Numbered from the stretch's first letter, positions 17,173-26,950 are shown. The stretch is DNA of 39,862 nucleotides from Rhodospirillaceae bacterium (GCA_018660305.1 JABJKO010000137.1:1-39862); one strand, 5' to 3'. Notes: a model not told the origin generated them from the sequence alone. Translations and numbers: made by a program.

Positions 17173-19314
17173 TCAATGGCTTGCCGCCGCCCCCAGGGCG
17201 GCGCCTCCCGTGGCCCGAAGATCACGATTATCGACCAGATTCATCAGCGCCGATACAACCTTCCGCGGATACGCGCTGCCGGCTTCATCCATCAGCCTGC
17301 CGACCGCATCCGCTTCATCGCTGCCACCGCGCCACGCGCGTGCGCTGGTCAGGGCGACAAAGGCATTCGCCACCGAGACGATCTGCGCCGTCACCAGAAT
17401 ATGGTCGCCCACCAGTCCCAGCGGGCCGCCGGATCCATCCCAGCGTTCCTGGATCTGCCGCAATGTTTCGACAACCGGGCCATCAAATTCGACACCGTCG
17501 AGCAGATCGACACCACATTGCAGGCTGTCCCGCACCAGACGCATCTCACCCTCGTCGAGATCGCCTTCGCGGGTCAGCAATTCGGCGGGGATCAGCGTCT
17601 TGCCCAAATTCATCAACTGTCCGGCGGTTTCCGCGGCATTGATATCATCCTCATCGAGCCCCATCTCCTCGGCCACGGCGCGGGCAATGGAAGAGACCCG
17701 GCGCGAATGATCGGCAGCATGGGGATCCCGCCGATCCAGAATGGAGATCAGCGTCTGCACCAGATGCTTCAGGGTCCGCTCGCGGCGCTCCCGTTCGGCA
17801 ACCGCCAGGGTAATGTCTTCTTCCACCACCATGATTCCGGGGGGTGTGTCAGACCCTGGTTCGATGGGGATATGTTCCGACTGGGTCACCCGGAGGTCGC
17901 CATTGGATCCGGTATAATGGATCTGCATGCGGCGCTCGCCATGTTGCCTGACTTCGCTGTTCAGCACTTCGTAGCGGCTGGCATCGGCCGGACCCAGTAC
18001 GCTGGCAAGGGATTTTCCCATGAGATCGGCTTCGCCGATACCGGCCCGGCTCTGCGCCACACGATTGGCGAATTTGTAACGGTTTTCGCCATCAACCACG
18101 AACATGGACGCCGGCTGATTGTCGGTGATCAGCTTGAGAAACCGGCTTTGCGCCTCATAGCGGCGGGATAAATCGTCGCTTTCCGCCGCCGCCCGCGCGG
18201 CCCGCACCGATGTCCCGTGACGCCACGCCGCGATAATGGCGGCAACGATGGCGGCGATACCAAACAACAGGATCAGCAGCAGCCGGTTGGCCCGGTCGTC
18301 GCTGGGCCCAAGCGCCTCTGCACGATCGATTTTGTAAAGCAGAGTCCACGGCGCGCGGCTGATCTTTCGCGCCGTGACCAGAACGTCGTTGCCCTGATAG
18401 TCCCGGCGTAGCCCGAACCCGCCGGGGGTTGCCATGGCAAAGGACGCGGCCAGGCGCGGTGTATCCGCGGACAGCAGACGGGTCAGCGGCTCATCACCCT
18501 GCCGGGTCGGCGAAATATAGTCGATGCCGGCGGCGGCGCGCCGGACCAGGATGGCTTCGGTGGTGGACCAGACCGCGCCCGGCTGCTTGAGAAGAGGATA
18601 AAGCTCCGGCCCGGCCTGCTTGACGCCGAATACCCAGCCGATCTGATTGGCGGCGGCCTGCTCCGCCTGCACGGCGAAGATAGGCTGGGCGAAAGCAAGC
18701 GCCGGAGCGCCGGTACTGTCGCGGTGGAGATCCAGCATCTGGGCCTGTCCCGGTGTCGCCTGGGCAAGAAAGACCTCGAACCGTCCCTCAACGGGCGGCA
18801 TGCCTTCGGTCGCCACCAGAATCCTGCCATCCATTGCCACCAGGGCAATTCCGGCGATGCCTATACGGCGCACATTGGCCGCGACATTGGGGCCGACGGG
18901 TTCCTGGGAAAAACCCATCCGGTGTGCGAGGACGGTGAGTAGGTTTCGCAGATAGTCGGTCCGGGCAAGATCCTGATTGGCTTTTCCCGGCGACGCCTTG
19001 CGTGCGGTCAGTTCTGTCAGATAGAGCTGCAGGGACGTGTTTCCCGCGATCTGCGCGAGGCCATCGAATTGCTGCGCCAGCCAGGTTTCCACCTCGCGGG
19101 CGCGGCTATCGGCAATAATGCCGAGCCTTACCTGCCAGGTATGCAGCGTACGTTCCCGTTCGGTATTGGAGAACCGGACCGCGCTCACGACCGACAGGGC
19201 AACCAGGGCGACGACCACAAGCCCTGCGGCGAGCCCTTTGCGGCGCACGGCCGCCCTTTGAGTCGACGGAGTCGACGCCGATGGCTGTCCAGCAACGGAA
19301 CCAGAACGCGACAA
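17173..19314 (-). CDS. Membrane sensor: extracytoplasmic domain, PAS and degenerate HD-GYP
   Basis: I place the start at a TTG (19312-19314) preceded by GGAGGGGGAAT, giving 713 residues; the frame is open for eight more codons upstream. TM1 spans about 28-47, a large periplasmic cache-like sensor about 48-343, and TM2 about 344-364, followed by a PAS domain near 392-502. The C-terminal part (about 517-680) aligns with HD-GYP phosphodiesterases, keeping DRRDPHAADHSRRV. However, the HDIGK motif reads MNLGK and the HHExxDGxGYP motif reads QIQERWDGSGGP. The metal-binding His and Asp are therefore lost, and c-di-GMP hydrolysis is unlikely. It may act as a receptor or scaffold. It is divergent from the LapG-like protease gene. 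Confidence 0.82.
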   Translation of the reverse strand: MSRSGSVAGQPSASTPSTQRAAVRRKGLAAGLVVVALVALSVVSAVRFSNTERERTLHTWQVRLGIIADSRAREVETWLAQQFDGLAQIAGNTSLQLYLTELTARKASPGKANQDLARTDYLRNLLTVLAHRMGFSQEPVGPNVAANVRRIGIAGIALVAMDGRILVATEGMPPVEGRFEVFLAQATPGQAQMLDLHRDSTGAPALAFAQPIFAVQAEQAAANQIGWVFGVKQAGPELYPLLKQPGAVWSTTEAILVRRAAAGIDYISPTRQGDEPLTRLLSADTPRLAASFAMATPGGFGLRRDYQGNDVLVTARKISRAPWTLLYKIDRAEALGPSDDRANRLLLILLFGIAAIVAAIIAAWRHGTSVRAARAAAESDDLSRRYEAQSRFLKLITDNQPASMFVVDGENRYKFANRVAQSRAGIGEADLMGKSLASVLGPADASRYEVLNSEVRQHGERRMQIHYTGSNGDLRVTQSEHIPIEPGSDTPPGIMVVEEDITLAVAERERRERTLKHLVQTLISILDRRDPHAADHSRRVSSIARAVAEEMGLDEDDINAAETAGQLMNLGKTLIPAELLTREGDLDEGEMRLVRDSLQCGVDLLDGVEFDGPVVETLRQIQERWDGSGGPLGLVGDHILVTAQIVSVANAFVALTSARAWRGGSDEADAVGRLMDEAGSAYPRKVVSALMNLVDNRDLRATGGAALGAAASH

Positions 19315-19463
19315 ATTCCCCCTCCACGAATCGGGCAAAATAACCGCGAAAACCGCGGTAAGCCTTATCCGGACCTTGTCGCAAGTGAGTTAGCGCTTTG
19401 TTAACGGCACGGCTTCTACCATCCAGCTGGGGAGGTGAAACGCCGCTCGTATGGCTGAAAACA

Positions 19464-20189
19464 ATGCTGCGATCCGATCATTCACGCCATCGCCACGTCA
19501 GGGCGATGGTCCGACGCTGCCGGGCACCCGTTGGATGGCGGTTTTTAGCGATTTTCTGCCTGTTGACCCTCCCATTTGGACAATCGGCCATGGCGGCCAA
19601 TGCCGCCATCGGCGCTTCGGCCTCGAAGATCGGCCTGTTTGGGTCCCGTGAGGTTCGATCCAGCACACTGTCGCTCTTTCCAAAATGGCGGGGGGCCCTG
19701 TCACGTCATTTTGACGACGGACGGCTGGCCGATGCGCCCTGTACCGCGACGACCTTCAACAGATGCCATCTGCGTGAATGGAAAAGCTTCCTGGCCAGTT
19801 TGCGCGGGGCCAGTCGCCTGGCGCAGATCGAGGCGGTCAATCGCTACCTCAACCAGCGCCGCTATATCCTGGATCCCCGCAATTACGGCGTTCCCGATTA
19901 CTGGGCCACGCCGAACCAGTTCCTGGCACGGAACGGCGATTGCGAGGATTACGCCATCGCCAAGTATTTTTCCCTCCGTGCCCTCGGTCTCGGCGCGGAC
20001 GCCATGCGCATCGTCGTCCTGCAGGATCTCAACCTTCAGACCGCCCACGCCATCCTCGTGGTCTATGTGGACGGCAAGGCCCTGGTCCTCGACAATCAGG
20101 CCACAACAGTGGTCGATTCCCGCACCATCCACCATTACCGGGCCATCTACTCCATCAACGAACAGCATTGGTGGCTCCACCGCCTGTAG
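19464..20189 (+). CDS. Bacterial transglutaminase-like cysteine proteinase (LapG-like)
   Basis: With the ATG at 19464 the protein has 241 residues. A second ATG at 19506 gives a cleaner signal peptide (basic MVRRCR, then a hydrophobic run ending QSAMA), and a TTG at 19398 is also open. The catalytic triad is visible as Cys160 in NGDCEDYA, His195 in TAHAIL and Asp210 in LVLDNQ, in the order of the BTLCP (PF06035) family. The family includes LapG, a periplasmic protease that releases large surface adhesins when c-di-GMP falls. It may trim a surface protein or adhesin. It is divergent from the degenerate HD-GYP sensor, and the start site is uncertain. Confidence 0.85.
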   Translation: MLRSDHSRHRHVRAMVRRCRAPVGWRFLAIFCLLTLPFGQSAMAANAAIGASASKIGLFGSREVRSSTLSLFPKWRGALSRHFDDGRLADAPCTATTFNRCHLREWKSFLASLRGASRLAQIEAVNRYLNQRRYILDPRNYGVPDYWATPNQFLARNGDCEDYAIAKYFSLRALGLGADAMRIVVLQDLNLQTAHAILVVYVDGKALVLDNQATTVVDSRTIHHYRAIYSINEQHWWLHRL

Positions 20190-20237
20190 AACCGTTGCCA
20201 CCGCCCGACCCGGGCCGCAACCCATAGAAACGGCCCC

Positions 20238-21656
20238 ATGAAGCTCCCGCGACTTAGCCTCGGCATAGATGACCAGCGCGTCATCATTGGCGCGCTGCGT
20301 GTTGTCGACGTCCTGATCGTGGTGGGGACGGGGCTGGGCGCCTATGTCCTGCGCCACGGCGCGCAGAACATCGCGGATCACTATCTGGTGGCCATCGCCA
20401 TCGGCAGTCTGCTCGCGGCAAATTATCTACAGCTCGGCAAGCTATATAAGTTCGGGGGGTTGCAGCATTTCGCGCTGCAGTTCGGCGCGCTGACCGCAAG
20501 CTGGATGGCGGTCATCGTGACGCTGTTGCTGATGGCCTATTTCGGCAAGGTGTCCGACGAATTCTCCCGCATCTGGGCGACCTACTGGTTTAGCGCGGCC
20601 TATGTGTCGCTGGTCATCGTGCGCACCGCCGTTTCGCTTCTGTTGCATCGCTGGCGTCTTCAGGGGCGGCTGACCTACAACGTGGTCGTGGTGGGCGCCG
20701 GCAATGTGGGCGCCCGGCTTGTCCGGCATCTGGACCGTCAGCAAGGGTCGGGCATTCGAATCCTCGGGCTGTTCGATGACCGAAAGACCCGCATCCCCCA
20801 TACCATCGGCGATCACAGGATTATCGGAACGGTCGACGATCTTCTTCTTTTTGTCCGCAAGCACCGGGTAGACCAGATCGTGATTGCCATTTCCTGGTCG
20901 GCGGAAAGCCGCCTGGCCGAGATGCTGCAGCGGCTCCAGACGGTCGCGGTCGATGTCACCCTGTGTCCGGGCGCCGCGGCGTTCGAACTGCCCAATATGG
21001 GGTATGACGATGTCGGCGGCGTGCCCATGCTGACCGTCCTGAAACCCCCGCTGACGGGGTGGAACCGCATCGTCAAGGGAATCGAAGACCGCGTTCTCGC
21101 CTTCACCATCCTGATGGCGCTGTGGCCCATGCTGATCGCCATCGGCACGGCGATCAAACTGACCAGTCCCGGCCCCCTATTCTTTAGCCAGCGGCGCTAC
21201 GGATTCAATAACAACGAAATTACGGTTCTCAAGTTTCGCAGCATGCGGTGGGATCCCAATGACCGTGCGGATCAATCGGACCAGACCAAGCGCAATGATC
21301 CGCGCGTCACCCCCATCGGTGCCTTCCTGAGACAGACCAGTCTCGATGAACTGCCTCAGCTCATCAACGTCCTGATGGGGGATATGTCTCTTGTCGGGCC
21401 ACGGCCTCACGCGGTCGCCCATAACGAGGAATATGCCGGAACCATCGATAAATACCTGGTCCGTCACAAGGTAAAGCCCGGCATAACGGGATGGGCACAG
21501 GTCAACGGGCTGAGGGGCGAGACCCGTACGCCGGACCTGATGCGCCGGCGCGTCCAGTACGACCTCGACTATATCGAGAACTGGTCCCTGCTGTTCGACG
21601 TCAAGATCCTCGCCCTGACGGTGTTTACGGGCTTTGTCCACGAGAACGCATACTGA
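20238..21656 (+). CDS. Undecaprenyl-phosphate sugar phosphotransferase (WcaJ-like)
   Basis: This 472-residue polyprenyl glycosylphosphotransferase has four N-terminal hydrophobic helices, then a Rossmann-like CoA_binding_3 segment (VVVVGAGNVGARL near 148-160). A fifth hydrophobic hairpin near 285-310 precedes the catalytic domain, which has SPGPLFFSQRRYG, FRSMR, SLDELPQL, MSLVGPRP and KPGITGWAQVNG. It transfers a hexose-1-phosphate, probably glucose or galactose, from UDP-sugar to undecaprenyl phosphate and starts repeat-unit synthesis at the inner membrane. The next gene overlaps it (TGATG at 21654-21658). The family is certain; the sugar is inferred. Confidence 0.93.
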   Translation: MKLPRLSLGIDDQRVIIGALRVVDVLIVVGTGLGAYVLRHGAQNIADHYLVAIAIGSLLAANYLQLGKLYKFGGLQHFALQFGALTASWMAVIVTLLLMAYFGKVSDEFSRIWATYWFSAAYVSLVIVRTAVSLLLHRWRLQGRLTYNVVVVGAGNVGARLVRHLDRQQGSGIRILGLFDDRKTRIPHTIGDHRIIGTVDDLLLFVRKHRVDQIVIAISWSAESRLAEMLQRLQTVAVDVTLCPGAAAFELPNMGYDDVGGVPMLTVLKPPLTGWNRIVKGIEDRVLAFTILMALWPMLIAIGTAIKLTSPGPLFFSQRRYGFNNNEITVLKFRSMRWDPNDRADQSDQTKRNDPRVTPIGAFLRQTSLDELPQLINVLMGDMSLVGPRPHAVAHNEEYAGTIDKYLVRHKVKPGITGWAQVNGLRGETRTPDLMRRRVQYDLDYIENWSLLFDVKILALTVFTGFVHENAY

Positions 21657-23113
21657 TGCTTGGCATCCGGCTAGGCGAACCGGCTTTCGGCCGGCCGGCC
21701 GATTCTGCCGCAGCCACGCATCCATCCGACAGCTTGGCCGCCAAAATCGTCTTCTGGGGCATGCTCGTTCTTCTGGCCTGGGCCCCTCTGCCCTTCGCCT
21801 CCAACCGCCCCTGGTCATGGAGTCTGCTCAGCCTGGTGATCGGTGCGTTGCTGATCGTCTGGTCCCTTGCCGCGTTGCGGCAGCCCGCCCTGATGCGTCT
21901 CTCATGGCGCCGATGCACGGGTGCAATGATTCTGTTCCTGCTCGCCGCCCTATGGGCATTTTTCCAGACACTCGCCGTGGCGCCGGAAGCGCTGCACGCC
22001 CCCCTTTGGCAGCAGGCATCCCGGCTGCTCGACCGGCCACTGACGGGCTCCCTCAGTGCGGACCCGGCCGCCGGCAGGGACGGTCTCATGCGGCTTGCGG
22101 CCTATGGCGGCATGTTCTGGCTGGCAGCCCAGTTCGGCCGCGAGCCGGCCTATGCGCGGCGGATCCTCTGCTGTGTCGCTGTCGTCGGGACCCTCTACGC
22201 CCTTTATGGCATCTTCGTCTATTCGACCGGCAACAAATGGATCCTCTGGTATGAGCGCTGGGCTTATGGCGGCGATCTGACAAGCACCTTCGTCTCGCGG
22301 TCCGCTTTCGGCGCCTTCGCCGGCATGGCGCTTCTGTCGGCGCTGGCCCTGCTGCTGCGGCCGGGCAATCAGAATGCGGGAAGCCGGCAGAGCTGGCGCG
22401 GCGCGATAACCACCTATCTGGATTCCTTGCCGCCGGCGTTCTATGGGCTGGTCATGGCGTGTTTGATCCTGGCGACCGCGCTGATGCTCAGCCATTCGAG
22501 AGGCGCCGTCGCGGTCACCGCAATGGGGCTGGCCGTCATGCTGGCCGGCCTTGTGCTGCGCACGCGAAATCGGCGGCGATATTGGCTCTTCGCCCTGTGC
22601 ATCATTGTCGCGACCGGCGCGGCCATAACGGAGTTCAGTGGCCGGATTACGCTGGGGCGTGCCCTTCAGCTGGCCGATCACGGCACCGGCCGGGAAGCGA
22701 TCCATGATCTGACCCAACGGGGGATCGATGACGCACCGGTCACCGGCCGCGGGCTCGGCAGCTTTCCACAGCTCTATTTTCAATATCGCGACCTGACCAT
22801 CCCGTGGGGTTCGCCCCGCTATGACAAGGCACACAGCACCTATCTCGAACTCATTCTGGAATTGGGGTATGTGGGCTTTGGCCTGCTCATGGCAGCCCTT
22901 TGCCTGATCATTCTCAGGCTGTTCACCGGTGTCCTGAGGAGACGGCGGAACGCAGTCTATCCGGCCTGGGGGCTGGGCATGACCGCCCTTGTCGCCACCC
23001 ATGCCATACTCGATTTCAGCATCCAGATACCCGCTATCGCAATGACCTACGCGGCCATTCTGGGAGTCGCCTTCGCGCAAAGCTGGCCAACCGACCAGCC
23101 TGGTTCCGTCTGA
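21656..23113 (+). CDS. O-antigen ligase/polymerase family (Wzy_C) membrane protein
   Basis: This 485-residue protein has about eleven to twelve hydrophobic segments. I chose the ATG at 21656 because it overlaps the TGA of the sugar phosphotransferase; the open frame further upstream lies inside that gene. A large extracytoplasmic loop carries GRGLGSFPQLYFQYR and KAHSTYLELILELGYVG, the conserved Arg and His regions of the O-antigen ligase family. It could ligate or polymerise undecaprenyl-linked glycans on the periplasmic face. Because the dedicated wzy-like gene at 12768-14231 is interrupted, this protein might be the working polymerase. That is an inference. Confidence 0.87.
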   Translation: MLGIRLGEPAFGRPADSAAATHPSDSLAAKIVFWGMLVLLAWAPLPFASNRPWSWSLLSLVIGALLIVWSLAALRQPALMRLSWRRCTGAMILFLLAALWAFFQTLAVAPEALHAPLWQQASRLLDRPLTGSLSADPAAGRDGLMRLAAYGGMFWLAAQFGREPAYARRILCCVAVVGTLYALYGIFVYSTGNKWILWYERWAYGGDLTSTFVSRSAFGAFAGMALLSALALLLRPGNQNAGSRQSWRGAITTYLDSLPPAFYGLVMACLILATALMLSHSRGAVAVTAMGLAVMLAGLVLRTRNRRRYWLFALCIIVATGAAITEFSGRITLGRALQLADHGTGREAIHDLTQRGIDDAPVTGRGLGSFPQLYFQYRDLTIPWGSPRYDKAHSTYLELILELGYVGFGLLMAALCLIILRLFTGVLRRRRNAVYPAWGLGMTALVATHAILDFSIQIPAIAMTYAAILGVAFAQSWPTDQPGSV

Positions 23114-23122
23114 ATAAAGCCT

Positions 23123-23170
23123 TAGAGCCCTATACAGGTAAATTGAACCATTTGATTGTATGGGGCTCTA
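23123..23170. repeat. Palindromic intergenic repeat element, copy 1
   Basis: Arms at 23123-23136 (TAGAGCCCTATACA) and 23157-23170 (TGTATGGGGCTCTA) pair at 13 of 14 positions around a 20-base loop. The loop contains AATTGAACCATTTGA (23141-23155), which recurs exactly in the loop of the element at 37297-37358. The element lies between two convergent genes, so it may also serve as a bidirectional 3' hairpin. A shared loop core with differing arms suggests a dispersed repeat family. Confidence 0.7.
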
Positions 23171-23881
23171 GCGGGCGGGCAGGCGAAGATAGGAGGAAAG
23201 AAACCGGCCGTGCAGGGATGCATCATCCTCCAGCGCCCGTCGAATCCATGGCAGGGCAAAGTTTCGCCGCCCCCACTCCGCAAGACCGGCAGAATCATGC
23301 AACGCCCAAAGGCGCACGTCCGCCGCCAGACGATTCCTGGTGGCCTCCGACAGCGCCGCCCGGGCGGCATAACCGATACGAACCCGCTGGGTCAGCAGAT
23401 CTGGTTCCCTGGCACCAAGAGTCATGGACATGCGGAGCAGCGGATCGATGGCCGGCGCGCCGGAATCCAGCATCTGATGGGTCTGCGCCAGCCGGGTCCA
23501 GGCGAAGGGACGGGCCGGGGACAGGGACAGGCCGGCCGAAATCGCCGATTTACTCTGCTGGAGCAGCGCCCGACGGGCGGCCTCCGTCAGGTCCGGCCGG
23601 CGCGCCAGCGCCAGCCTGAACGTGCCAATGTCGATCCAGCCATCCGCCATATCCAGCCAGCTCAATGCTTCTTTATGGCTGGCGATGGACCGGTGGAGCC
23701 GCTCAGGGCCCACTGTTTTTCCGCGCGAAAGATCGGACAGGACCGCCTTGCCTGGCGCCATTTTGCTATGGGCGACGGTGCGCGGCACCGCGAGAACCAG
23801 CAAGGCGAAGCCGAGACCTAAAATTGCCAATATGACGAGGAGATCACCGCCGATCAGGGCTGTCTTCTGCCGTTTCGTCAT
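23168..23881 (-). CDS. Membrane-anchored hypothetical protein of the polysaccharide export operon
   Basis: I do not recognise a named family for this 237-residue protein. It has one N-terminal hydrophobic segment at about residues 10-32 after a basic start (MTKRQK). A helical, Ala- and Leu-rich region follows (about 70-150), with spacing that could be TPR-like, including IDIGTFRLALARRPDLTEAARRALL. No catalytic motif is visible. The TAG of the Wzc-like gene is followed directly by its ATG, so the two are almost certainly co-translated. A structural or regulatory role in export is plausible but inferred from position only. Confidence 0.7.
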   Translation of the reverse strand: MTKRQKTALIGGDLLVILAILGLGFALLVLAVPRTVAHSKMAPGKAVLSDLSRGKTVGPERLHRSIASHKEALSWLDMADGWIDIGTFRLALARRPDLTEAARRALLQQSKSAISAGLSLSPARPFAWTRLAQTHQMLDSGAPAIDPLLRMSMTLGAREPDLLTQRVRIGYAARAALSEATRNRLAADVRLWALHDSAGLAEWGRRNFALPWIRRALEDDASLHGRFLSSYLRLPAR

Positions 23882-26158
23882 CTATTCGGTGAAATATTTC
23901 GGGTTGTCGTAGTAATAAGTGTTGGTGGTGCCATAGCCGTACCGGCTTTGCTTTTTCATATCCACCTGAGACAGGACAACACCGCCCACATTGGCACCGG
24001 CGTCAACAACCTGCTTTACCGCCGCCCCGACGAAATCGCGCCGCGTCTTTTCCCAACGCACCACGAACAGAACACGATCGACCGTCCGCACCAGCACCAG
24101 CGCGTCGGAAACCGCCAGGAGCGGCGGCGTATCGAGAAGGATCATGTCGTAGGAGTCACCCAGCGTTTCAAGCAGGGCATACATTTTCTTCGAGCCCAGC
24201 AGGTCGGTGGGATGGGGTACGCGCCCTCCCGCCGGGATAAAGTGAAGCCCGGTCGATTGTTCGATCCCGATCACTTCGCCGAGGTCGGCCTGGCCGCTGA
24301 GATAGTTGCTCAGCCCGACCTCGTTGGAAACGCCGAGGGTCTTGTGAACCGACGCGCGGCGGAGATCGCAATCGAGAATAATAGCCCGCTGCCCGGTGCG
24401 CGCCGCGAGGCTGGTGAGCGACAGCGACAGCGAGGTCTTGCCCTCGCCGGACACGGACGACGTCACCAGAATCGTTTTGGGTGACTTATCGACACCGGAC
24501 AGCATCAATGCGGTCCGGATGCTGCGAACGGCCTCGCCAAAAATTGAGTTCGGTTTCCTGGCCGCCACGTCATGCGGTTTCTGATCGCGGTCGACCCGTG
24601 ACAATAGCGGCAGCGTCCCGACCGCCGGCAGCCCGAGCGCATCTTCGATCTGCTGGGTGCTGCGAAACCCGCTATCGAGAAAATCCAGAATGATCGCAAG
24701 GGCGATCCCAAGGGCGGCAGAGAAAAACAGCGCTACCGCGATCATCATGCCCTTGCGCGGATAGAACGGCAGTCCCGGAACGGTAGCCCTCGATATAATT
24801 TTCGCATCGGCCTGTTTGGCCTGGTCGCTGACCACGTCGGTTTCCTTGAACCGCGCGATGATCGTCTCATAAAGCTGCTTGTTGGCGTCCGCTTCGGTCT
24901 GCAGCGCGCGGAGCGTCACGGCGGCGGCATTCTGCTTGTCGCCTTCTTTATCCAGATTGGCCAGCTCGCTTTTCAGATTGTTCTCCCGGACACGGGCAAT
25001 TTCCAGCTCGTTCTTCAGATTGGTGACGATCTTGGTCACCTCGAGCGCAATATTGGATTGCAGGTCCTTCAACTCGTTCTGTTTCAGCGCCAGCCTCGGA
25101 TGACCGCCGCGCAGCTGCGTGTTGAGTTCCGCCAGTTGGCGCTGGATCTGGGTTTCCTGTTCCCGCAACCGCTGGATCAGGGGCGCATCCAGCACCGCCG
25201 CCGCCGTTCCGATGCCGCCTTCGGATTTGAGAAGCGTCTGCACCTGGCGATAACGTGCGTCTGCTTCGGCGCGGGCGGCCCGGGCCGCAATCAGACTGGA
25301 GTTGATTTTGGCGATCTGTTCCTGGAGCAGGCTGGACCCCTGAAGATTGACGATGCCCGACTGGCGGCGGAACGCTTCGAGGCGTTTTTCGGATGCAATC
25401 ACCCGCTGGCGCATGGAAGCCGCTCTTTCCGCCAGCCACTGGGTCGCTTTTTCCGTCACCGAGCCAGCGCTTTGTATTTGATCCCGGATATAAACTTCGG
25501 CCGTTGCGTTGGCGGCGATCGCCGCCATATCGGGATCGGACGATGCATATTCAATGGTCACCAGCAACGCGCGCTGCGAGGGCGTGACCGACAGACCCGC
25601 CTGAAAACTGTCAATCAGCTCTTCGCGGAGCGCGGCATGCTTTTCTTCCGGCGTGTAACCGGCCCAGCGGTCATCGGCGGATTCTTCAGCGCCCGTACTG
25701 TCGGCCGTGGACCCGGTCCAATAGGCAAAGAGGTTGCTTATGGTCTCCCACAGGCCGGCTTCGCGCGGCGCCAGATCCAGGTTGAATAAAGGATCCTCAT
25801 AGAGATCGAGACGATCGACGACCTTGCCGGCGATATCACGGGATTCGATCACCGCGGCTTTCGTTTCGATAGTGAAATAATCCACGGGCGCCGTCTGGGT
25901 AAAGCCCTCGATATTGGTGATCTTGGTTTTCGGTGTCTCAAGCAAAAGCGTCGAAGACGCCGAATAGAGCGGCGTAAGCTGACTGACATAAAGAAAGGCC
26001 AGACAAAGCCCGACCACCATAAGTCCGCCGATCATGATCTTGCGCCGCCAAAGGGCGGCCAGTATCCGCCGCGGATCGAAAATCTGCTCCTCGACCAGGG
26101 ACGTCTGACTGGCGGCGGAGGGATCGCGTCCAATTTGGAAGGGCGAGGCTGTGGCCAT
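23882..26158 (-). CDS. Polysaccharide copolymerase / tyrosine autokinase (Wzc-like)
   Basis: This 758-residue BY-kinase has an N-terminal Wzz-type domain with TM1 near residues 40-60, a long periplasmic coiled-coil region (about 200-440), and TM2 near 475-495. The cytoplasmic kinase domain shows Walker A SSVSGEGKTSL (near 570), Walker A' ILDCDLRR and Walker B ILLDTPP. The C-terminal tail is a tyrosine cluster (YGYG, YYYD, KYFTE; six Tyr in about 20 residues), the usual autophosphorylation site. It should control chain length and export together with the Wza-like protein encoded just upstream. All kinase motifs look intact. Confidence 0.93.
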   Translation of the reverse strand: MATASPFQIGRDPSAASQTSLVEEQIFDPRRILAALWRRKIMIGGLMVVGLCLAFLYVSQLTPLYSASSTLLLETPKTKITNIEGFTQTAPVDYFTIETKAAVIESRDIAGKVVDRLDLYEDPLFNLDLAPREAGLWETISNLFAYWTGSTADSTGAEESADDRWAGYTPEEKHAALREELIDSFQAGLSVTPSQRALLVTIEYASSDPDMAAIAANATAEVYIRDQIQSAGSVTEKATQWLAERAASMRQRVIASEKRLEAFRRQSGIVNLQGSSLLQEQIAKINSSLIAARAARAEADARYRQVQTLLKSEGGIGTAAAVLDAPLIQRLREQETQIQRQLAELNTQLRGGHPRLALKQNELKDLQSNIALEVTKIVTNLKNELEIARVRENNLKSELANLDKEGDKQNAAAVTLRALQTEADANKQLYETIIARFKETDVVSDQAKQADAKIISRATVPGLPFYPRKGMMIAVALFFSAALGIALAIILDFLDSGFRSTQQIEDALGLPAVGTLPLLSRVDRDQKPHDVAARKPNSIFGEAVRSIRTALMLSGVDKSPKTILVTSSVSGEGKTSLSLSLTSLAARTGQRAIILDCDLRRASVHKTLGVSNEVGLSNYLSGQADLGEVIGIEQSTGLHFIPAGGRVPHPTDLLGSKKMYALLETLGDSYDMILLDTPPLLAVSDALVLVRTVDRVLFVVRWEKTRRDFVGAAVKQVVDAGANVGGVVLSQVDMKKQSRYGYGTTNTYYYDNPKYFTE

Positions 26159-26377
26159 TACTCGGTCATGTTCCGCTACGATGACACAAACGGCCGATTT
26201 AGCTGACGCCCCGGAATACAGGACGGGAAAAATAATGCCGGCTGTTCGACCAATTACCCGCCCGCCGAAAGACCGGCCGGAAATTGGCTATTTTCCTGGA
26301 TTTTGAACCAGATAGCTTAAGAAGAGATTGACCAGAAACCGGCGGAGAATTGGTGGGCAGCGCCATGGCAGAAGGGG

Positions 26378-26950
26378 TCAGAAGAGGCGTCGTTGCACTT
26401 CGATGATATCACCGGGCAGGACCGTTTCATCCAAGCGCTTATCCAGCTTGGCAACCCCCTTCAGGACGTCGCGAACCAGCAAAACCGGGACTTCTCGGGC
26501 GCGCCGCGTAAACCCGCCCGCAATGGCGATCGCCCGGCGCACCGTCAGGCCAACCACATAGGGGTAACTGCCCCCCCGATTCACTTCGCCGTATATGTAA
26601 AACGGCCGGTATTTCAGCACCTCGACGGAAACCCTGGGATTGACGATGAATTTTGCGTCCAGCGTTTCACGCAGAAAGGTCTGGAATTCGGGAACCGTCC
26701 GGCCGCGGGCGGCAATCCGCCCGATCAGCGGATGGGCGACGTTGCCCAGACTGTCCACTTCGAATTCGCCGGATTCCTTGGGATGGCCAAAAACCGTGAC
26801 TTTCAGCCGGTCTCCCGGCCCCAGCCGGTAGGCATCCAGGCTCTGGGCCTCAAGAATTCCCGTCGCGGATAGCAGCAGGACAACAGCGAGGAAAATCGGC
26901 GCAACCGCAAAGGCAATGTCCCTGGAGACTGATTTCATATGGCTGGTCAT
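26378..26950 (-). CDS. Polysaccharide export protein (Wza-like, outer membrane)
   Basis: With the ATG at 26948-26950 the protein has about 190 residues. ATGs at 26938 and 26965 are alternatives, and the frame is open to 27043. A signal-like segment (IAFAVAPIFLAVVLLL, then LEAQS) precedes YRLGPGDRLKVTVFG, the start of the Poly_export domain. An SLBB-like segment follows, with RVSVEVLKYRPFYIYGEVNRGGSYPY. No lipobox Cys is evident. It is short for Wza and resembles the small export proteins of GumB/ExoF type. It should form the outer-membrane exit channel in a complex with the tyrosine kinase. Confidence 0.88.
   Translation of the reverse strand: MTSHMKSVSRDIAFAVAPIFLAVVLLLSATGILEAQSLDAYRLGPGDRLKVTVFGHPKESGEFEVDSLGNVAHPLIGRIAARGRTVPEFQTFLRETLDAKFIVNPRVSVEVLKYRPFYIYGEVNRGGSYPYVVGLTVRRAIAIAGGFTRRAREVPVLLVRDVLKGVAKLDKRLDETVLPGDIIEVQRRLF

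Noticed and set aside
21950..23080. Minus-strand open frame of 376 codons
   Set aside because: It is antisense to the O-antigen ligase gene and low-complexity in composition.
26159..26377. Short minus-strand ORF of about 55 codons in the wzc-wza spacer
   Set aside because: No ribosome binding site or recognisable composition; more likely chance.
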